A stretch of 64,000 nucleotides of DNA from Paracoccus aestuarii (GCF_028553885.1 NZ_CP067169.1:310001-374000); one strand, 5' to 3'; counted from the first letter of the stretch, positions 43,755 to 56,094 are shown. Translations and numbers: made by a program. Notes: generated by a model from the letters alone, not told the origin.

Positions 43755-44546
43755 GTGACGATCCCCATCAGCGTCGGCGCCACGGGCCTGCTGGGCTGGA
43801 AGATCGTCCAGCGCACCGAGGCCCGCCAGATCGAGACCGTGGCCCGCGACCCGGTGGTCCAGCGCTCCACCGCCTATTTCCGCGACAACATCGACCGCGT
43901 CACCAAGGCCGAGGAGCTGGTCAAGGATTACCGCCTGCTCAGCACCGCCCTGTCGGCCTTCGGGCTGGAGGGGGACATCGCGAACAAGGCCTTCATCCAG
44001 AAGGTCCTGGAATCCGATATCTCGGACAAGTCCTCGCTGGTGAACCGGTTGGCCGACAAGCGCTATCTGCGCCTGGCCGAGGCCTTCGGCTATGGCGCGG
44101 ACAAGCCCGCTGCCAACCTGGCCGAAACCGTCAGCACGAATTTCGTGCAGCGCGAATTCGAACGCCGCATCGGGGAATCCGACGAGAACCTGCGCCTGGC
44201 CCTGAACGCCCGCCGCGACCTTCAGGAATTCGCGGGGCGCGAATCCTCGGAACGCACCTTGTGGTTCGAGGTGATCGGCAACCAGCCCCTGCGCAAGGTC
44301 TTCCAAGGCGCCTTTGGCTTCAGCGAAAGCTATGGCCGCCTGCCCGTGGACCGTCAGCTGGAGGAATACACCAAGGCCGCCAAGCGCCTGCTGGGCAGTT
44401 CCGATTTCAAGGAAATGGCCAAGCCCGAGAACATGGAGCGCCTGGTCCAGACCTTCATGGTGCGGTCCCAGCTGGTCGATGCGCCGGTCGCGAACCGCTA
44501 CAGCGCGGCGCTGACGCTGCTTCAGGGTGGACGCGACGGCAACTAA
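43755..44546 (+). CDS. DUF1217 domain flagellar protein
   Basis: Protein of 263 residues with DUF1217, found in alphaproteobacterial flagellar loci. Visible family stretches: GLLGWKIVQRTEARQIETVARDPVVQRSTAYFRDNIDRVTKAEELVKDYRLLSTALSAFGLEGDIANKAFIQKVLESD and YGRLPVDRQLEEYTKAAKRLLGSSDFKEMAKPENMERLVQTFM. Start is GTG 43755, four bases after flbT. The role is unknown; a link to filament or export is inferred from position. Confidence 0.85.
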   Translation: MTIPISVGATGLLGWKIVQRTEARQIETVARDPVVQRSTAYFRDNIDRVTKAEELVKDYRLLSTALSAFGLEGDIANKAFIQKVLESDISDKSSLVNRLADKRYLRLAEAFGYGADKPAANLAETVSTNFVQREFERRIGESDENLRLALNARRDLQEFAGRESSERTLWFEVIGNQPLRKVFQGAFGFSESYGRLPVDRQLEEYTKAAKRLLGSSDFKEMAKPENMERLVQTFMVRSQLVDAPVANRYSAALTLLQGGRDGN

Positions 44547-44561
44547 TCCCGCCGCGGCACC

Positions 44562-44589
44562 TTGCGCCCCGGCGGTGGCTGGCTATAAC
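44562..44589 (+). promoter_or_regulatory. Candidate promoter of carB
   Basis: TTGCGC (44562-44567) and TATAAC (44584-44589) with a 16-base spacer, about 40 bases before the carB ATG. Confidence 0.4.
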
Positions 44590-44630
44590 CCCGGTCGATT
44601 TGCGCACATCCAGCAGAACCGGGGGCCGCC

Positions 44631-47969
<3,339 letters not shown>

Positions 47970-47991
47970 ATAGTCAGCGCATAGCATTTTA

Positions 47992-48375
47992 TCAATCAGC
48001 TTCGCCGGACTTCATTCCGGCGAAGCTGACGGTACACGTTTCACGTTTACCTTGATAGGCTCGCCGATCGCGAAACTCGCCGCTATGGCCAATGATCGCG
48101 AAAACGAAAACCTCTACCAGCCACTGCATAAGCAACCAAGCCTCGTACAGTTCAACGGCATCCGGCACATAGTTCTGGTCTTGATGGACGAGTTTGTTCC
48201 GAATGAACGAAAGTGCGGCTAGACCGTCTGTGAGACTCCAAGCCCTCGCCACCCTTTCTACAGCCGGACTGTGTTGGCAAACAGGGTGATCGATTCGCAG
48301 GAAGCTGATTGTGGCACGCAGCTTGTCAGCAAATTCTTTACTGTCCTTAATCAACCTTTGCGACCAGCCTGCCAT
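47992..48375 (-). CDS. HEPN-like protein, 5' end abutting an IS element
   Basis: AT-richer gene than its neighbours, 127 residues from ATG 48375, which lies 18 bases from the left end of the IS. Sequence FIRNKLVHQDQNY contains the R-x4-H motif of HEPN domains, and the flanks are helical, as in HEPN nuclease or abortive-infection-type proteins. It may be complete, having lost only its promoter, or truncated at the N-terminus: on the far side of the IS the frame meets a stop after 13 codons with no start. Its last 11 codons overlap a perfect hairpin. Function unknown. Confidence 0.55.
   Translation of the reverse strand: MAGWSQRLIKDSKEFADKLRATISFLRIDHPVCQHSPAVERVARAWSLTDGLAALSFIRNKLVHQDQNYVPDAVELYEAWLLMQWLVEVFVFAIIGHSGEFRDRRAYQGKRETCTVSFAGMKSGEAD
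47997..48028 (+). terminator. Perfect 13-bp hairpin after carB
   Basis: CAGCTTCGCCGGA (47997-48009) pairs with TCCGGCGAAGCTG (48016-48028). It fits a terminator for carB and overlaps the 3' end of the minus-strand HEPN-like gene. Confidence 0.6.
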
Positions 48376-48393
48376 CCGCTCAAGTATGTAGTA

Positions 48394-49244
48394 GGTCGTG
48401 TTGACAAAAGGGATTCCTCTGGCAGTCGTCGTATGATTCAAGCTCATCTCTACGTGGGAGATGAACTTGGCACGCAACCTGATATCCGACGATGAGTGGA
48501 CCTTCTTCGAAGGCTTCATTCGTGCCGTCCGGCACGCTAACGGGCGGAAACCCGCGAACCATCGTCTTGTTCTCGATGGAATTTTCTGGATCGCAAGGAC
48601 TGGTGCGCCATGGCGTGATCTGCCCGAAGAGTTTGGCAAGTGGTCCTCGGTCTACCGTCAGTTCCGCCGCTGGACTTTGGCGGGACTGTGGGAGGATATC
48701 CTGGATGCGCTGAACCACGCTGAGATCGCGCCAGACAAGCTCCAGATGGTTGATAGCACTGTGATCCGCGCGCACCATCATGCGGCGGGCGCAAAAGGGG
48801 GACTCCGAAAGAGGCTCTTGGCCGTTCGAGAGGTGGGTTCTCGACCAAGATCCATCTCAGGGTCAACGGCGCAGGCCTCCCGATGAGGACCGAGATCACG
48901 CCGGGGCAAGAGTCCGATTACACCGGCTACGATCTGGTGATGGCCGACAATCTTCCACAGCCCGCCGTTCTGGTCGCCGACAGGGGCTATGACTCTGATA
49001 AAATTCGGGAAGACATCGAGAGCCGCAACGCCCTGCCCATGATACCGATGCGAAAGAACCGAAGGGTGCGCAAGGCTGTCGACATGACCATCTATACCCT
49101 GCGCAACATGGTCGAGCGCTGCTTCAACAAGCTGAAAAACAGCCGCCGCCTGGCAACCCGCTACGACAAAACCGCCGAAAGCTTCCTCGGCTTCGTCGAC
49201 GTCGCCTGCATCAGGCTCTGGCTCCGCCATTTGTCAACATGACC
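48394..49244 (+). mobile_element. IS5-family insertion sequence, 851 bp
   Basis: Ends carry 18-base inverted repeats that differ at two positions: left GGTCGTGTTGACAAAAGG (48394-48411), right (minus strand from 49244) GGTCATGTTGACAAATGG. A TA duplication flanks the element (48392-48393 and 49245-49246). Size, TA duplication and the transposase point to the IS427 group of IS5. The element inserted in an AT-richer segment between carB and cobF. Confidence 0.9.
48461..49242 (+). CDS. IS5-family transposase, two frames joined by -1 frameshift
   Basis: DDE transposase in two overlapping frames. First frame 48461-48886 (141 residues) has DDEWTFFEGFIRAVRHANGRKPANHRLVLDGIFWIARTGAPWRDLPEEFGKWSSVYRQFRRW and the first Asp in MVDSTVIRAHHHAAGAKGG. 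The second frame, continuing from about KEALGRSRGGFSTKIHLRVNGAG, runs to 49242 with the second Asp in LVADRGYDSDKI and Glu in MVERCFNKLKNSRRLATRYDK. The switch is at the AAAAGGGGG tract (48793-48801). A programmed -1 shift is common in this group; a decayed copy is the alternative. The stop lies inside the right terminal repeat. Confidence 0.88.
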
Positions 49245-49266
49245 TAGACGAAACCACGCCAACCCC

Positions 49267-49371
49267 TTATACCCCACTCCGCTTAATCATCTCCTTCAGC
49301 AGCGCCCTCTTCCCCCTCTCGCTGATCCGGCGGGGTCCTTCTATCAGCACCCCCGCCCCAAGCTCCGAGGT
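49267..49371 (-). pseudogene. Possible 3' remnant of an unidentified gene
   Basis: About 34 protein-like codons ending in TAA (49267-49269) read SELGAGVLIEGPRRISERGK and then RALLKEMIKRSGV, with no start of their own, squeezed between cobF and the IS right end. Looks like the tail of a gene cut by rearrangement. Weak evidence; it may be chance. Confidence 0.25.
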
Positions 49372-49421
49372 GAACGCGGCGGCTCGTTGCCCGTGCCTGC
49401 CAGCGCAGCGGCTCCCGAAGC

Positions 49422-50150
49422 TCAGGCCGAGCGCGCCAGCAGGTAGCAGTCCATGATCCAGCCATGGGCGGCGCGGGCGGCGGTGCGGGTGGCCTCGATG
49501 CGGGGGGCGGCCTCGGCCAGGGGGCCGTGGTCCAGGCGCTCTTGGGGCATGCCCAGATAGGCGCCCCACCAGATCTCCAGCCCCTCTGGCGGCAGCGTCG
49601 CGAAGGCGCAGCCGCCGTCCAGCATCACCACTGCGCGGTCGCAGTCTGGGGGCCAGCCGCCTTCGCGCAGCTGGCGGCCGGTGGTGATGCGGACCTCTCC
49701 GCCAAGGGCGTTCAGGGGGATGGCATGGGCCGCGCACAGCGCCTGGATCGCCGTGATGCCGGGGATCACCCGCGGCCGCCAATCCAGCCGCGCCGCGATC
49801 CGCAGGCTGCTGTCATAGAGCGACGGATCGCCCCAGACCAGCATCGCCACCGTGCCGCCCTGCGGCAGGTCCACGGCCTGCGCCCAGGCCGCGGCGATGG
49901 CGTCGTGCCAGGCCTCGACCCCGTCCAGATAGGGCAGGGACGGGTCGCGGCGGGGCAGGTCGACATGGGCAACCGCGCCGTCGGGGCGGTGGCGGGCCAG
50001 CATCGCGTGGCGCAGATGGGCTAGGTCCTCCTTGCCCGCGCCCTTGCGGGGGATCAGGACCAGGTCGGCCTCCTGCAGGGCGCGGACGCCCTGCAGGGTC
50101 AGGTGGTCGGGATGGCCGGTGCCCGCCCCGATCAGCACCAGCTCGATCAT
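49422..50150 (-). CDS. cobF: Precorrin-6A synthase (deacetylating) CobF
   Basis: SAM methyltransferase that adds the C-1 methyl and removes the acetyl group from precorrin-5 in aerobic cobalamin synthesis. 242 residues. Typical CobF features: LVLIGAGTGHPDHLTLQGVRALQEADLVLIPRKGAGKEDLAHLRHAML, VAMLVWGDPSLYDSSLRIAARL and VIPGITAIQALCAAHAIPLNALGGEVRITTGRQL. Start at ATG 50150, overlapping the cbiM stop by four bases. It is the last gene of the riboswitch-led cbiM-cobF unit. Confidence 0.94.
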   Translation of the reverse strand: MIELVLIGAGTGHPDHLTLQGVRALQEADLVLIPRKGAGKEDLAHLRHAMLARHRPDGAVAHVDLPRRDPSLPYLDGVEAWHDAIAAAWAQAVDLPQGGTVAMLVWGDPSLYDSSLRIAARLDWRPRVIPGITAIQALCAAHAIPLNALGGEVRITTGRQLREGGWPPDCDRAVVMLDGGCAFATLPPEGLEIWWGAYLGMPQERLDHGPLAEAAPRIEATRTAARAAHGWIMDCYLLARSA

Positions 50151-50812
50151 GCGTAGAGCCGCGGCGTGACCAGCCCGCTGCCGCGCAGGCCGCGCGCGGC
50201 CTTGGCGCCTGCCAGCACCGCCAGATCGACCAGCGGCTCCAGCGCCAGGACCAGCATATAGGCCGCGCCGAAGGACAGGATGCCGGGCAGCGCCTCGGCC
50301 CCCTGGCCATAGAAGGCCCAAAATGCAACCCAGACCACGATGCCGCCCTGATAGGCCGCCGACAGCGCCAGCGCCTGGCCATAGCGCAGGTCCACATAGG
50401 CCGTGCCCGGCGCGATGATCCGCCGCGCCACCGCCTGCAGCGCGAACAGCGGCACCAGCAGCGTCGTCACGTTCATCCCGTATTGCGGCAGATCGAAGGG
50501 CGCGAAGACCAGCCCCTGGATCAGCAGGCCAAGCGCCAGCCCGATCGCCGCGGGCGCGGCCCCCAGGATCAGGAACAGGGTCGAGCCGAGGATCAGGTGC
50601 ACCTCGGACACGCCCACGGGCCAGGTCGGCAGGACCTCGAAGAACAACAGCGTCGCGGCCGTGGCCAGGCCCGCCCGCGCGGCCAGCGATGCCGCGCCCT
50701 GCGCGCGCAGCGCCCCGGCCGCCAGCTTCAGGGTATAGAGCCCCGCCGCGGCTGCGGTCGCATGGCTCAGGATGATCTTGGCGCCGGTGACGACGCCTTC
50801 CTCGATATGCAT
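50147..50812 (-). CDS. cbiM: Energy-coupling factor transporter permease, CbiM-like
   Basis: Membrane S-component for cobalt or nickel uptake, 221 residues. The N-terminus MHIEEGVVTG matches the metal-loop start (MHIPDG type) of CbiM/NikM, followed by about six hydrophobic segments, e.g. LPGILSFGAAYMLVLALEPLVDLAVLAGAKAARG. Neither cbiN, cbiO nor cbiQ is in the window, so the energising parts must be elsewhere or the protein works alone. It starts the transcript below a cobalamin riboswitch, in keeping with cobalt supply for cobalamin synthesis. Confidence 0.88.
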   Translation of the reverse strand: MHIEEGVVTGAKIILSHATAAAAGLYTLKLAAGALRAQGAASLAARAGLATAATLLFFEVLPTWPVGVSEVHLILGSTLFLILGAAPAAIGLALGLLIQGLVFAPFDLPQYGMNVTTLLVPLFALQAVARRIIAPGTAYVDLRYGQALALSAAYQGGIVVWVAFWAFYGQGAEALPGILSFGAAYMLVLALEPLVDLAVLAGAKAARGLRGSGLVTPRLYA

Positions 50813-50857
50813 GTCACACTCCTTCGGCCGTCCACCCGACGGCATGGGGTTGGCTGA

Positions 50858-51046
50858 CATGGCCGGTCTCCTGGCTCGCGGGTCGTGGCGCGGCGTCGGC
50901 CTTCCCGGATCGCTCCAGTGGCCATGGGTGACGCGCGCTCTCCGCATACAGTCGCGGGGGCGGCCGGGGCTTGGGGCGCCGCGATTGGGTCCGCCCTTCC
51001 CCGTTCCCGATGAAGCCCGACGCTGAGCGTCTGACGGGCACCATGC
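50858..51046 (-). promoter_or_regulatory. Cobalamin riboswitch upstream of cbiM-cobF
   Basis: On the minus strand the conserved blocks occur in order: GGTGCCCGTC at the 5' side, CCCCCGCGACTGT (the CCCGCxACTGT block), GCCACTGG, GGGAAGGC and finally AGCCAGGAGACCGGCC. These match the B12-element core. It should lower cbiM-cobF expression when adenosylcobalamin is plentiful. Confidence 0.85.
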
Positions 51047-51081
51047 AGTGCCATCACCTAGACGTGATCGCCCCGTCCGCG

Positions 51082-52392
51082 TCAAGCCGAGGCTGGGGCG
51101 ATCAGGTGAAAGAAGGTGCCGGTGACCTGATCGCGGCGGCTGCCGGTCTCGGGGACCTCGGCGCCGGTCGCGTCGGTCACGCGGGCCAGGGGCGCGTCGG
51201 GCTGGGACAGGACCGTGGCATAGTGGAATTCATGCCCGCGCAGCGCCACCCGCCCCAGCCCCGGCAGAGCGGTCAGCGGCTCGGCTCGGCGGTATCCCAG
51301 ATGCATCCGGCGCTTGGCATAGCTGGTCTCCAGCCCCAGCAGGCCCAGCATCGGGTGGCGCAGCCCATCGGCATCGACCAGCCCCGCCCCAAGCGCCATA
51401 TAGCCGCCGCATTCCCCATGCACCGGCCGCGTCGCCGCAAAGCGGTGCATGGCCGTGCGGAAGCCGTTGCAGGCGGCCAGCCGGGGCGCGTGCAACTCCG
51501 GGTATCCGCCCGGCAGCCAGCAGCAATCGGCGCCGTCATCCGGCCCCTCATCCGCCAGCGGCGAAAAGGGCAGGATCGTGGCCCCGGCCCGCCGCCAGGC
51601 CTCCAGCACATGCGGATAGACGAAGCTGAAGGCCGCGTCGCGGGCCAGCGCGATCCGTCCCCCCGGCGGCGTCAGCGGTCGGGGCGCGGGGGCCTCGGGC
51701 AGGGCACGATGGGCGGCGGCGGCGATGATCGCCTCCAGGTCGCAATGCGCGGCGATGAACTCGCCCGCATGGTCCAGGATGGCCTGCAGTCCCGCCGTCT
51801 CCTCGGCCTGAATCAGACCCAGATGGCGTTCAGGCAGGGTGATGTTGCCCTGACGCGGCAGGCTGCCCAGCACGCGGATGCCCGCCTGATCCATCCCCTC
51901 GCGGATCAGCCGGTCGTGGCGCGGCGAGGCCACGCGGTTCAGCACCACCCCCGCAAAGGGCAGATCGGGGCGCAGCGTGGCAAAGCCCCGCGCCGTGGCC
52001 GCCGCCGATTGCGCCTGTCCGCCCACGTCCAGGATCAGCACCACGGGCCAACCCATCATCTGGGCGATTTCCGCGCTGGAGCCGATGCCGGTTTCCCCCG
52101 CGGTCGCCACCCCGTCGAACAGGCCCATCGACCCCTCGGCCAGGACCAGATCGGCGGGCGGTTGGCCGGTCGCATGGGCGATCAGCCGCCCCGGCTCCAT
52201 CGCCCAGGCATCCAGGTTGAAGCTGGCTCGCCCCGAGGCCGCCAGGTGGAACCCCGGATCGATGTAATCCGGCCCCGACTTGAAGGGCTGCACCGTGAGT
52301 CCCTGCCGGCGCAACGCGGTCAGCAGGCCCAGCATCAGCATCGTCTTGCCCGTCCCCGATGCGGGGGCGGATATCATCAGACCCGGGGTCAT
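51082..52392 (-). CDS. cobB: Cobyrinate a,c-diamide synthase CobB
   Basis: Glutamine-dependent amidation of carboxyl groups a and c on hydrogenobyrinate. 436 residues: P-loop [19 protein letters not shown] at residues 6-24, [16 protein letters not shown], the glutaminase half with [10 protein letters not shown] and [18 protein letters not shown] (catalytic Cys) and the later [11 protein letters not shown] (His). The size and layout are those of CobB/CbiA. It overlaps cobM by four bases and lies above the riboswitch, which reads away toward cbiM. Confidence 0.95.
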   Translation of the reverse strand: MTPGLMISAPASGTGKTMLMLGLLTALRRQGLTVQPFKSGPDYIDPGFHLAASGRASFNLDAWAMEPGRLIAHATGQPPADLVLAEGSMGLFDGVATAGETGIGSSAEIAQMMGWPVVLILDVGGQAQSAAATARGFATLRPDLPFAGVVLNRVASPRHDRLIREGMDQAGIRVLGSLPRQGNITLPERHLGLIQAEETAGLQAILDHAGEFIAAHCDLEAIIAAAAHRALPEAPAPRPLTPPGGRIALARDAAFSFVYPHVLEAWRRAGATILPFSPLADEGPDDGADCCWLPGGYPELHAPRLAACNGFRTAMHRFAATRPVHGECGGYMALGAGLVDADGLRHPMLGLLGLETSYAKRRMHLGYRRAEPLTALPGLGRVALRGHEFHYATVLSQPDAPLARVTDATGAEVPETGSRRDQVTGTFFHLIAPASA

Positions 52393-53156
52393 TCCGGAAA
52401 CCTCGGCGCGTCGCCCACGGGGCGATAGCGGCGGTCATAATCGGCGGCGTAAAGGCGGCTGTCCTCGAACCCCTCGCCCGCCAGCGCGGGGCCGACCAGG
52501 ATCAGCGCGGTGCGGTCGATGCCCTGCGCGTCTACCGTTGCCAGGGTCGCGCGGATCACCCGCTGGTCCGGCCAGCTGGCCCGCCAAACCACCGCCACCG
52601 GGCAGTCGGGGCCGTAATGCGGGGTCAGATCGGCCACCACCTGCTCCAGCGCGTGGATCGACAGATGGATCGCCAGCGTCGCTCCGGTCGCGGCGAAGGC
52701 CGCCAGCGTCTCGCCCCCGGGCATCGAGGATGCGCGCCCCGGCGTCCGGGTCAGAACCACGGATTGCGCAAGGCCCGGCAGGGTCAGTTCGGTCTGCAGC
52801 GCGGCGGCGGCGGCGGCGAATGACGGCACGCCCGGCGTCACGTCGAAGGGGATGTCCAGCGCTCGCAACCTTCGGATCTGTTCCCCCATCGCGGACCAGA
52901 CCGACAGATCGCCGGAATGCAGCCTCGCCACGTCCTGGCCCGCCGCATGGGCGGCGGCGATCTCCTCCATGATCCGGTCCAGCGACAGGGGCGCGGTGTT
53001 CACGATCCGCGCGCCGGGCGGGCAATGGGAGAGCAGCGCGGCAGGCACCAGCGACCCGGCATAGAGGCAGACCGGGCAGGCCGCGATCAGGTCGCGGCCG
53101 CGCAGGGTGATCAGGTCGGGCGCGCCGGGGCCTGCGCCGATGAAATGGACGGTCAT
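52389..53156 (-). CDS. cobM: Precorrin-4 C11-methyltransferase CobM
   Basis: SAM methyltransferase of the middle of the corrin pathway, 255 residues. Pattern: [85 protein letters not shown], and [33 protein letters not shown]. All typical of CobM/CbiF. Overlaps cobB and cobE by four bases. Confidence 0.96.
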   Translation of the reverse strand: MTVHFIGAGPGAPDLITLRGRDLIAACPVCLYAGSLVPAALLSHCPPGARIVNTAPLSLDRIMEEIAAAHAAGQDVARLHSGDLSVWSAMGEQIRRLRALDIPFDVTPGVPSFAAAAAALQTELTLPGLAQSVVLTRTPGRASSMPGGETLAAFAATGATLAIHLSIHALEQVVADLTPHYGPDCPVAVVWRASWPDQRVIRATLATVDAQGIDRTALILVGPALAGEGFEDSRLYAADYDRRYRPVGDAPRFPE

Positions 53157-53476
53157 GGAACCTCTGCGATCGCGATGGTGACGGGACCGAAGGTCCGGCG
53201 CGGATGGGTCAGGCGGCCGCCCGCCGCAAGGGCGGCGGCCTCGGCCACCGATCCGGTGCCGAAGGCGGCCAGGATGCGGGCGGATTGCGTGGGTGTGGCG
53301 ACGCCTGCCACCGCGACCAGGTGCAGGGGCAGGGTGCGGGCCCGCGCCAAGGGGCGCAGCTCGGGCGCGCGTTCGGGAATGGTGGCCAGCGCGTCGGCGC
53401 CGCCCGCGGCCTCCAGCGCGGCCAGCAGGGCGGGCAGGGGGGTGCCCGGGCGGCAGCCTATTCCGGCGATGCGCAT
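53153..53476 (-). CDS. cobE: Cobalamin biosynthesis protein CobE (CbiG C-terminal-like)
   Basis: Small protein of 107 residues similar to the C-terminal part of Cbi[72 protein letters not shown]. It is needed for cobalamin synthesis in Pseudomonas but its chemical role is unclear. Start ATG 53476 is preferred; ATG 53488 gives four more residues (MERH). It overlaps cobL by 19 bases. Confidence 0.88.
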   Translation of the reverse strand: MRIAGIGCRPGTPLPALLAALEAAGGADALATIPERAPELRPLARARTLPLHLVAVAGVATPTQSARILAAFGTGSVAEAAALAAGGRLTHPRRTFGPVTIAIAEVP

Positions 53477-54654
53477 GTGACGCTCCATTGCACGATCGGG
53501 CGGGCGGGGGTCCAGCCGCGCATCCGGCCCAGGGGCGCGGCCTCGGCGATGTCGATGCGCAGCAGGCGGCCGCCGTGATCGGCGTGCCAGCGGGCCAGCA
53601 GCGATTCCGTCTCCAGCGTCACAGCATTGGTGACCAGCCGCGCGCCGGGGGGCAGGCGGGCCCACAGCGCCTCCAGCAGCGCCTGCGACGCGCCGCCGCC
53701 GACAAAGACCGCATCAGGGGCGCCGGGCGGCAGCGCCTCGGGGGCCGAGCCTTCGATCACCGTGACCCGCCCCCCCAGGCCGAAGGCGTCCAGATTGGCG
53801 CGGATGGTGGCGATGCGGTCGGCGCGCGGCTCCACCGTCACGGCGCGGCCCCCGGCCAGCGCCCATTCCACCGCGACCGATCCCGAACCGCCGCCGATAT
53901 CCCACAGCACCTCTCGCGCGCGCGGGGCCAGGGCCGCCAGTGTCAGCGCGCGGATGGGCGATTTGGTGATCTGCCCGTCATGGGTGAACAGCGCATCCGC
54001 CCGCCCCGGCACCGCAGGCAGGCCAAAGCCACGCGGCAGATCCGCCCCGTCGATGGCCACCGCCACCGGTGCCGCGCAGGTCAGGGCAAAGCCGTCGGCG
54101 CGCGTGCTGCGCACCCGTTCGGACGGCCCGCCAAGACGCTCCAGCACCGTCAGCCGCGCAGCCCGCGCGCCCTGTCCGACCAGCCATTGGGCCAGCGCGG
54201 CGGGCGCGTCGCCATCGCGCAGCGTCGCGATGATCCGGCAGCCGCGCACCAGATGCGGCCGCAGCCGCGCGAAGGGGGCGGCATGCAGGCCCAGGGTCGC
54301 GGTGTCTTCCAGCCGCCAGCCAAGCCGGCCCGCCGCCAGCGACAGCACCCCCGGCGCGGGCAGGGCGCACCATTCGTGACGCTCCAGCGCCGCCGCGATG
54401 CTGCCCCCCGCCCCGCACCAGAAGGGATCGCCCGATACCAGCGCCGCCACCCGCCGCCCCCGCAGCGCCAGCAGCGGCGCCAGATCGAAGGGCACCGGCC
54501 AGGCCCGCCCCCGCGCGCCCACCCCCACCAGGGCCAGGTGGCGCGGGCCGCCAAAGACGACCTCGGCAGCCTCTAGCGCGCGCAGGCTTGCGCCGGGCAG
54601 GCCGTCCGGTCCATCTTCGGTGATCCCGATGATCGTCAGCCAAGGGTCAGACAT
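53458..54654 (-). CDS. cobL: Precorrin-6Y C5,15-methyltransferase (decarboxylating) CobL
   Basis: Bifunctional enzyme, 398 residues: N-terminal CbiE-type methyltransferase ([44 protein letters not shown]) and C-terminal CbiT-type part ([69 protein letters not shown]). ATG 54654 shares bases with the ATG of divergent cobK (CATG). Upstream in-frame ATGs exist but lie in cobK. Confidence 0.95.
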   Translation of the reverse strand: MSDPWLTIIGITEDGPDGLPGASLRALEAAEVVFGGPRHLALVGVGARGRAWPVPFDLAPLLALRGRRVAALVSGDPFWCGAGGSIAAALERHEWCALPAPGVLSLAAGRLGWRLEDTATLGLHAAPFARLRPHLVRGCRIIATLRDGDAPAALAQWLVGQGARAARLTVLERLGGPSERVRSTRADGFALTCAAPVAVAIDGADLPRGFGLPAVPGRADALFTHDGQITKSPIRALTLAALAPRAREVLWDIGGGSGSVAVEWALAGGRAVTVEPRADRIATIRANLDAFGLGGRVTVIEGSAPEALPPGAPDAVFVGGGASQALLEALWARLPPGARLVTNAVTLETESLLARWHADHGGRLLRIDIAEAAPLGRMRGWTPARPIVQWSVTCASPE

Positions 54655-55390
54655 GCGACGCATCCTGCTGCTGGGCGGCACGAGTGAGGCCAGCCGCCTG
54701 GCCGCCCTGCTGGCCCGCGCCGGTGTCGCGGCGGTCTTCTCCTATGCCGGACGGACCGAGGCGCCCATCTCCCAGCCCCTGCCCACGCGGATCGGCGGCT
54801 TCGGCGGGGTCGAGGGCATGGCGCGCTACCTGCGGGACCAGGACATCGGCGCGGTCATTGATGCGACCCATCCCTTTGCCGCCCAGATCAGCCGCAATGC
54901 GGATGCCGCCTGCCGCGCGGGCGGCGTGCCGATGCTGATGCTGCGCCGCCCCGCCTGGCCGGTCGATCCCGGCTGGAGTCGCATTCCCGACATCGCGGGC
55001 GCGGTCGCGGCGCTGCCTTGCGCGCCCACCGGCGTGTTCCTGGCCATCGGCAAGCAGACCTTGGCGCCCTTTGCCGCCCTGCCGCATCGCTGGCTGCTGC
55101 GGCTGGTCGATGCGCCGGGTGCGCCGCCCCTGCCCGGCGCGCAGGTCGTGCTGGCGCGCGGCCCCTTCACAGTCGCGGGCGACCGGGCGCTGATGGCCGC
55201 GCATGGCATCACCCATCTGGTCGCCAAGAACAGCGGCGGCGCGGGGGCGCGGGCGAAGCTGGACGCGGCGCGCGATCTGGGCGTGCGGGTCGTGCTGATC
55301 GACCGGCCCGCGGCGCCCGACCGGCCGCAGGTCGACACGCCGGAACAGGCGCTGGACTGGCTGCATCAGACTGCCCCCCGGGGGGTATAG
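54653..55390 (+). CDS. cobK: Precorrin-6A reductase CobK
   Basis: NADPH-dependent reduction of precorrin-6A to 6B. 245 residues: [59 protein letters not shown], and the C-terminal HLVAKNSGGAGARAKLDAARDLGVRVVLIDRPA. It is the only plus-strand gene in this part of the cob cluster: its start overlaps that of cobL and its end overlaps that of cobJ by 25 bases. Confidence 0.95.
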   Translation: MRRILLLGGTSEASRLAALLARAGVAAVFSYAGRTEAPISQPLPTRIGGFGGVEGMARYLRDQDIGAVIDATHPFAAQISRNADAACRAGGVPMLMLRRPAWPVDPGWSRIPDIAGAVAALPCAPTGVFLAIGKQTLAPFAALPHRWLLRLVDAPGAPPLPGAQVVLARGPFTVAGDRALMAAHGITHLVAKNSGGAGARAKLDAARDLGVRVVLIDRPAAPDRPQVDTPEQALDWLHQTAPRGV

Positions 55391-56094
55391 ACCCACCGGC
55401 CCACCCGCCGCGTGGCGCGGTTGCCGACCAGCACGACGGTGCGCATGTCGGCCATGTCGGGCGTGGCCTCCTCCAGCGTGACCACGCGCAGCGCCTCGTC
55501 AGGCGTGGTGACGGCGCGGGCAAAGATCATCAGGCGTTCGGGTTCGCATTCCTCGCGCAGCACCTCCAGCACGCGGGCAAAACCTGCGGGTCGGCTGGCC
55601 GAGCGCGGGTTGTAGAAGGCCATCGCGAAATCACCCCGCGCCGCGTGGCGCACCCGGTGTTCGATCAGCGCCATGGGTTTGAGGTTGTCCGACAGGTTGA
55701 TCGCGCAGAAATCATGGCCCAAAGGAGCGCCTGCCCGCGCCGCCGCCGCCAGCATCGCGGTGATGCCGGGCAGGATGCGGATGTCGGGGTCGGCGCCCTC
55801 GGCCTCCAGCGCCTCGAACAGGGCGGAGGCCATGGCGAAGACGCCGGGATCGCCCGACGAGACGATCACCACCCGCGCGCCCTGCGCTGCCAGGGACAGA
55901 GCATGGCGGGCGCGGTCCAGCTCCACACGGTTGTCGCTGGCATGCAGGGTCAGGCCGGGCCGAGCCGCCACCCGCGCGACATAGGGGATATAGCCGATCA
56001 CGTCCGTCGCCTGATCCAGCGCGGCGGCGACTTCGGGGGTCACCATGGCGTCAGACCCCGGCCCCAGCCCCGCGACGGTGATCCAGCCGGTCAT
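55366..56094 (-). CDS. cobJ: Precorrin-3B C17-methyltransferase CobJ
   Basis: SAM methyltransferase that contracts the macrocycle ring. 242 residues: WITVAGLGPGSDAMVTPEVAAALDQATDVIGYIPYVARVA, VIVSSGDPGVFAMASALFEALE, DIRILPGITAMLAAAARAGAPLGHDFCAINLSDNLKP and FYNPRSASRPAGFARVLEVLR. Typical CobJ. It overlaps cobI by four bases and cobK by 25. Confidence 0.96.
   Translation of the reverse strand: MTGWITVAGLGPGSDAMVTPEVAAALDQATDVIGYIPYVARVAARPGLTLHASDNRVELDRARHALSLAAQGARVVIVSSGDPGVFAMASALFEALEAEGADPDIRILPGITAMLAAAARAGAPLGHDFCAINLSDNLKPMALIEHRVRHAARGDFAMAFYNPRSASRPAGFARVLEVLREECEPERLMIFARAVTTPDEALRVVTLEEATPDMADMRTVVLVGNRATRRVGRWVYTPRGAV

Noticed and set aside
47992-49371. Prophage or integrative element at the carB-cobF gap
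   Set aside because: No integrase, tRNA, phage structural gene or att-like direct repeat was seen; only one IS and one or two small remnants.
49267-49782. A 171-codon open frame reading through the cobF region
   Set aside because: The upstream two-thirds is a shadow of cobF. Only the last 34 codons, beyond cobF, look protein-like and are listed as a possible remnant.
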